Shown in pieces: positions 61,662-64,000 of a DNA stretch of 64,000 nucleotides; the stretch's first letter is position 1; each line of letters begins with the position of its first letter. Origin of the DNA: Desulfosediminicola flagellatus (lineage in GTDB: Bacteria > Desulfobacterota > Desulfobulbia > Desulfobulbales > Desulfocapsaceae); NCBI RefSeq assembly GCF_005116655.2, contig NZ_CP050698.1:5124001-5188000 (forward strand), given 5' to 3'. The notes beneath the pieces were generated by a model. The model was not told the DNA's origin, did no database searches, and was given only the letters and a program-made list of their open reading frames with translations. The position numbers and the translations under genes are program-made.

Positions 61662-62482
61662 CAGGTACTCTGAAAAAATTTAAGCATCTCTGTGGCAATC
61701 ATCTCCGGCTCATCTTCCTGAATAAAATGCCCCCCTGTAGCTATTCGTATCAGGCTGCTGCGAGGGATGTCACGATGAAGTTTTTCGGAAATAGCAGCGC
61801 TCAAATACACATCTGCCTCACCACGAATGATAAGTGACTTGACTGCAAGATTGCAAAGCTGGTTTTCAATCTCAACAAGATGCCCATTGTTAAGGCAATC
61901 GGCAAAGTGCAGAAACGCTCTACGCCCTTCTTTGGTGCTCATAGGTTTCCAGAAAAGCTGCATCAATTCGTCATCGAGCCGATCTTTGTAATGAATACCT
62001 CTGCGCACAATCAGACGAAAGGCACCTATATCAAGAGTTGCCATAGCGAGTTGCCGTATTATTGGGGTTCGCATGGCTATTATCGGCTGAACTGGCCAGA
62101 AGTCGTGACCTACTGTATTTATGAGCGTCAAATCATATACACGTTCAGGAGAGTTGACTGCAAATATCTGGGCGATTCCGCCGCCGACATCATGGCCGAC
62201 CAGATGTATCCGCTCGATATCAAGTGTATCGAGCAGTTCATGAATAATGGTGGCATGGTGGGGAAGAGAATAGTCTGTATCAAGAGATTTGTCAGAGTCC
62301 CCGCAACCAAGCAGGTCAATGCTTATCACTTTATATTTTTTACTCAACAGTGGTGCGATATTACGCCATATGAACGAATACGTCGTAATTCCATGCACAA
62401 GCACAACTGCCTGCCCTTCACCTTCAACATGATAAGCAATATCATATCCGTCAACAGTACATACAGAAATTTCAGGGGCCAT
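61661..62482 (-). CDS. Alpha/beta hydrolase with Asp nucleophile (haloalkane dehalogenase/epoxide hydrolase-like)
   Basis: 273 residues. Oxyanion segment VLVHGITTYSFIWRNI, nucleophile elbow LVGHDVGGGIAQ (Asp rather than Ser), and C-terminal His in ATGGHFIQEDEPE. Asp at the elbow is typical of epoxide hydrolases and haloalkane or fluoroacetate dehalogenases. The cap residues that select between these cannot be judged by eye. Cytosolic. Directly coupled to a hybrid kinase, an uncommon pairing. Confidence 0.85.
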   Translation of the reverse strand: MAPEISVCTVDGYDIAYHVEGEGQAVVLVHGITTYSFIWRNIAPLLSKKYKVISIDLLGCGDSDKSLDTDYSLPHHATIIHELLDTLDIERIHLVGHDVGGGIAQIFAVNSPERVYDLTLINTVGHDFWPVQPIIAMRTPIIRQLAMATLDIGAFRLIVRRGIHYKDRLDDELMQLFWKPMSTKEGRRAFLHFADCLNNGHLVEIENQLCNLAVKSLIIRGEADVYLSAAISEKLHRDIPRSSLIRIATGGHFIQEDEPEMIATEMLKFFQST

Positions 62483-62543
62483 AATACTCTACTCCCTACA
62501 GCTCATTACTGGTATTCAGGTGTCGCTTCCTTACAGTAATACG

Positions 62544-63401
62544 TCAGTCACTCTTTAATTCAGGATAATGTTCTTCTAAACATTTATCGCAAATTGAATG
62601 GCTGAATTGTGCCTCTGTATGTTTTGAGATATAGGCTTCCAATTGATTCCAATACCCCTTGTCATCACGTATCTGTTTGCAGTGCATGCACAGAGGTAAA
62701 ATGCCTTCCAGGGTTTTGATTTCTGTTATCGCTTCCTGCAATTCCAACTCAACCTTTTGTGAGTTGAAAATTATAAGGCTCAGAAATATCAATATATTGC
62801 ATCCAATAAGCATCATAAAGGTAAATGCCTGAACCGATGAGCTTGACATAAAATCTCGAATGCCCATCTCAAGAAGAAGCGTATAAAAGATACGAAACAG
62901 CATATAACCTGCTTGCACAAATAGCGCGAGAACGACCAGATTGTTTCTTCCATTGATAATTTCCGGTGAGTTCACGTGGACGCGATACGCGCCAATGGCG
63001 GAAAAAAGAAAGGCAAGAGTGGATATTATAATAATTCTAACACTTACGTCTGGGCTCACATAGGTGAAATAGAAAAATGAGAGAACCAACACAACCATTG
63101 GCGCGATGTAAATCCACACACGTATTTTTCTGACCAAAAACAATTCGATACCGTAGGTCACCATTACAAAGTAGAGAGCAATACATGTATTTGCAAAAAT
63201 GATTGTTACAAGATCAGGAAACAGACCTCGTGTACTCAAAAGTAGCATTCCTAAACAATAGAGGAGAGACGCATACATCCACTGCTTAAATCCTGGATAT
63301 GTTTTCCTTGACTGGTACACATACAGCATAATAATGCCCATCATTATGCCTACAAAGCTGGTTATCGCTGAAATTGTCCGTATGTCAAGATGGTAAGTCA
63401 T
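62544..63401 (-). CDS. 7TM membrane protein with C-terminal Cys motif
   Basis: 285 residues. Seven helices (about 10-210), followed by a coiled coil (NSQKVELELQEAITEIKTLEG) and a zinc-finger-like tail: LPLCMHCKQIRDDKGYW ... HSICDKCLEEHYPEL. This CxxC...CxxC tail is usually found at the end of PAS/GGDEF or histidine kinase sensors. Here there is no catalytic domain, so it is either a stand-alone sensor, a protein-interaction adaptor, or a shortened kinase. 61 bp upstream of the hydrolase gene, in the same direction. Confidence 0.8.
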   Translation of the reverse strand: MTYHLDIRTISAITSFVGIMMGIIMLYVYQSRKTYPGFKQWMYASLLYCLGMLLLSTRGLFPDLVTIIFANTCIALYFVMVTYGIELFLVRKIRVWIYIAPMVVLVLSFFYFTYVSPDVSVRIIIISTLAFLFSAIGAYRVHVNSPEIINGRNNLVVLALFVQAGYMLFRIFYTLLLEMGIRDFMSSSSVQAFTFMMLIGCNILIFLSLIIFNSQKVELELQEAITEIKTLEGILPLCMHCKQIRDDKGYWNQLEAYISKHTEAQFSHSICDKCLEEHYPELKSD

Positions 63402-63831
63402 TGCCTATATAGTGGTCCGGTCAGGGGGCAGGAGTAGAACAAAAGAGGGGCATAAAACAGTACACCTTTGTTTGTTCGTAATACTGAAAATGATACATCA
63501 ATTTCACAGTCCCTCTCAAGATATTTCACGTTTATTTACCTGTTTCGAGAATACGTGAATAGTACAGGTTAAGAAAAGAACCTATTGAGTTTACGCCCAC
63601 AGGTTGATTATTGAGCGAACTACTCGATCCGACCTTTAGCGCACAACCACTGCTATATATTAGAAGGCCACGATATCGAAGGTATCAGTAAATGGTCTGC
63701 GAAATCATAAGAACAATATTTGTTTTTTCTAACTCCAACCACAATACCACTCAGGCTAAAGGCAGAAAAGTCTTACTCAACACAAGGCTTTAGCGGATAT
63801 TCACTTCTCAGCAAAAAATGATGGATTCGGT
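63402..63831. other. Intergenic, 430 bp, nothing identified
   Basis: It lies between the 7TM gene and the truncated receptor start. No -35/-10 or sigma-28 box recognised for the latter. Confidence 0.4.
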
Positions 63832-63972
63832 ATGAAAAAAATCAACATTCGGTCAATCTCATTCAAGCTTGTGGTAGGCGGTTGTATTGCCGTCCTGATT
63901 CCGTTGTTAGCAGTGGGTGCTATCTCTATTGGTAAAGTTACTGAAGCTATTAGCTTCGTTCCTGATGAATGA
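63832..63972 (+). pseudogene. Truncated methyl-accepting chemotaxis protein N-terminus
   Basis: A 46-codon frame: MKKINIRSISFKLVVGGC followed by a hydrophobic helix (IAVLIPLLAVGAISIGK) and VTEAIS, then a stop. It matches the start of methyl-accepting receptors of deltaproteobacteria (cytosolic start, first helix, beginning of the Cache region). The frame breaks at FVPDE-stop and no continuation is seen in the remaining 28 bases. It is a pseudogene, a frameshift, or a gene cut by the window edge. Confidence 0.45.
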
Positions 63973-64000
63973 TGTGACCCAGCCATGCCACAGTTCCTCT

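Noticed and set aside
1..64000. tRNA, rRNA, CRISPR arrays, prophage or toxin-antitoxin pairs
   Set aside because: I looked for the T-loop GGTTCGA pattern, repeated spacers and phage or toxin families by eye and saw none; small ones could still be missed.

Overview
The window reads as chromosomal DNA of a Gram-negative anaerobe, most likely a Desulfobacterota (deltaproteobacterial) lineage near the Desulfobulbales or Geobacter type. I infer this from the outer-membrane lipoproteins and an outer-membrane efflux channel, an oxygen-sensitive glycyl-radical enzyme with its activase, many PAS/PocR-type histidine kinases, and a GEMM riboswitch of the Geobacter sequence type. I saw no rRNA, tRNA, CRISPR array or prophage. 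Taxonomy is an inference from gene style; no marker gene is present.

Layout. 1-14 kb: an envelope-maintenance region (M15 peptidase, small secreted proteins, a periplasmic-binding lipoprotein coupled to a DUF389 membrane protein, AsmA, a phospholipase-D/cardiolipin-synthase-like lipoprotein, an EEP-fold lipoprotein, DUF5329, fatty acid cis/trans isomerase). 14.5-20.1 kb: a five-gene efflux operon (AI-2E-type permease, outer-membrane factor, K+-channel-like protein, HlyD adaptor, DUF2955 membrane protein). 20.5-22 kb: a LapG-like protease and a secreted helical protein. 22-27 kb: two histidine kinases. 27-29.4 kb: a disulfide oxidoreductase and a GEMM-I riboswitch in front of a 129-residue protein. 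29.5-34.9 kb: AzlCD exporter, a GntR regulator and a glycyl-radical enzyme/activase operon that lacks the usual Glu beside the active-site Cys. 35-40.7 kb: DUF3179, an HD (ppGpp-hydrolase-like) protein and a phosphonate-type ABC transporter. 41-49 kb: mixed genes including a pseudouridine synthase-methyltransferase fusion and a gene with a near-consensus flagellar sigma-28 promoter. 49.6-53.6 kb: a co-directional set of citrate synthase, RimK-like ATP-grasp ligase, GNAT, SET methyltransferase and an 80-residue protein, divergent from a sigma-54 activator. 55.4-58.4 kb: a two-component system divergent from an EF-hand protein. 59.5-64 kb: a hybrid kinase coupled to an alpha/beta hydrolase, a 7TM protein, and a truncated chemoreceptor-like start.

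Three families of short (about 147-171 bp) palindromic repeats end in CTAG. They occur at 826, 2171, 7813, 14237, 14380 and 26977, and two of them share a single CTAG. They look like non-autonomous IS630/mariner-type elements (MITEs). They sit at gene ends and directly in front of the efflux operon, so they probably shape transcript ends and starts.

The regulatory reading is unusually clear in three places: (1) a GTATAC operator shared by the glycyl-radical-enzyme promoter and the promoter of its own GntR regulator, whose mRNA is probably leaderless; (2) the GEMM-I aptamer overlapping a perfect 17-bp terminator; (3) the sigma-28 promoter at 48.4 kb. The best candidates for something undescribed are the RimK/GNAT/SET/small-protein operon and the Val-substituted glycyl-radical enzyme.
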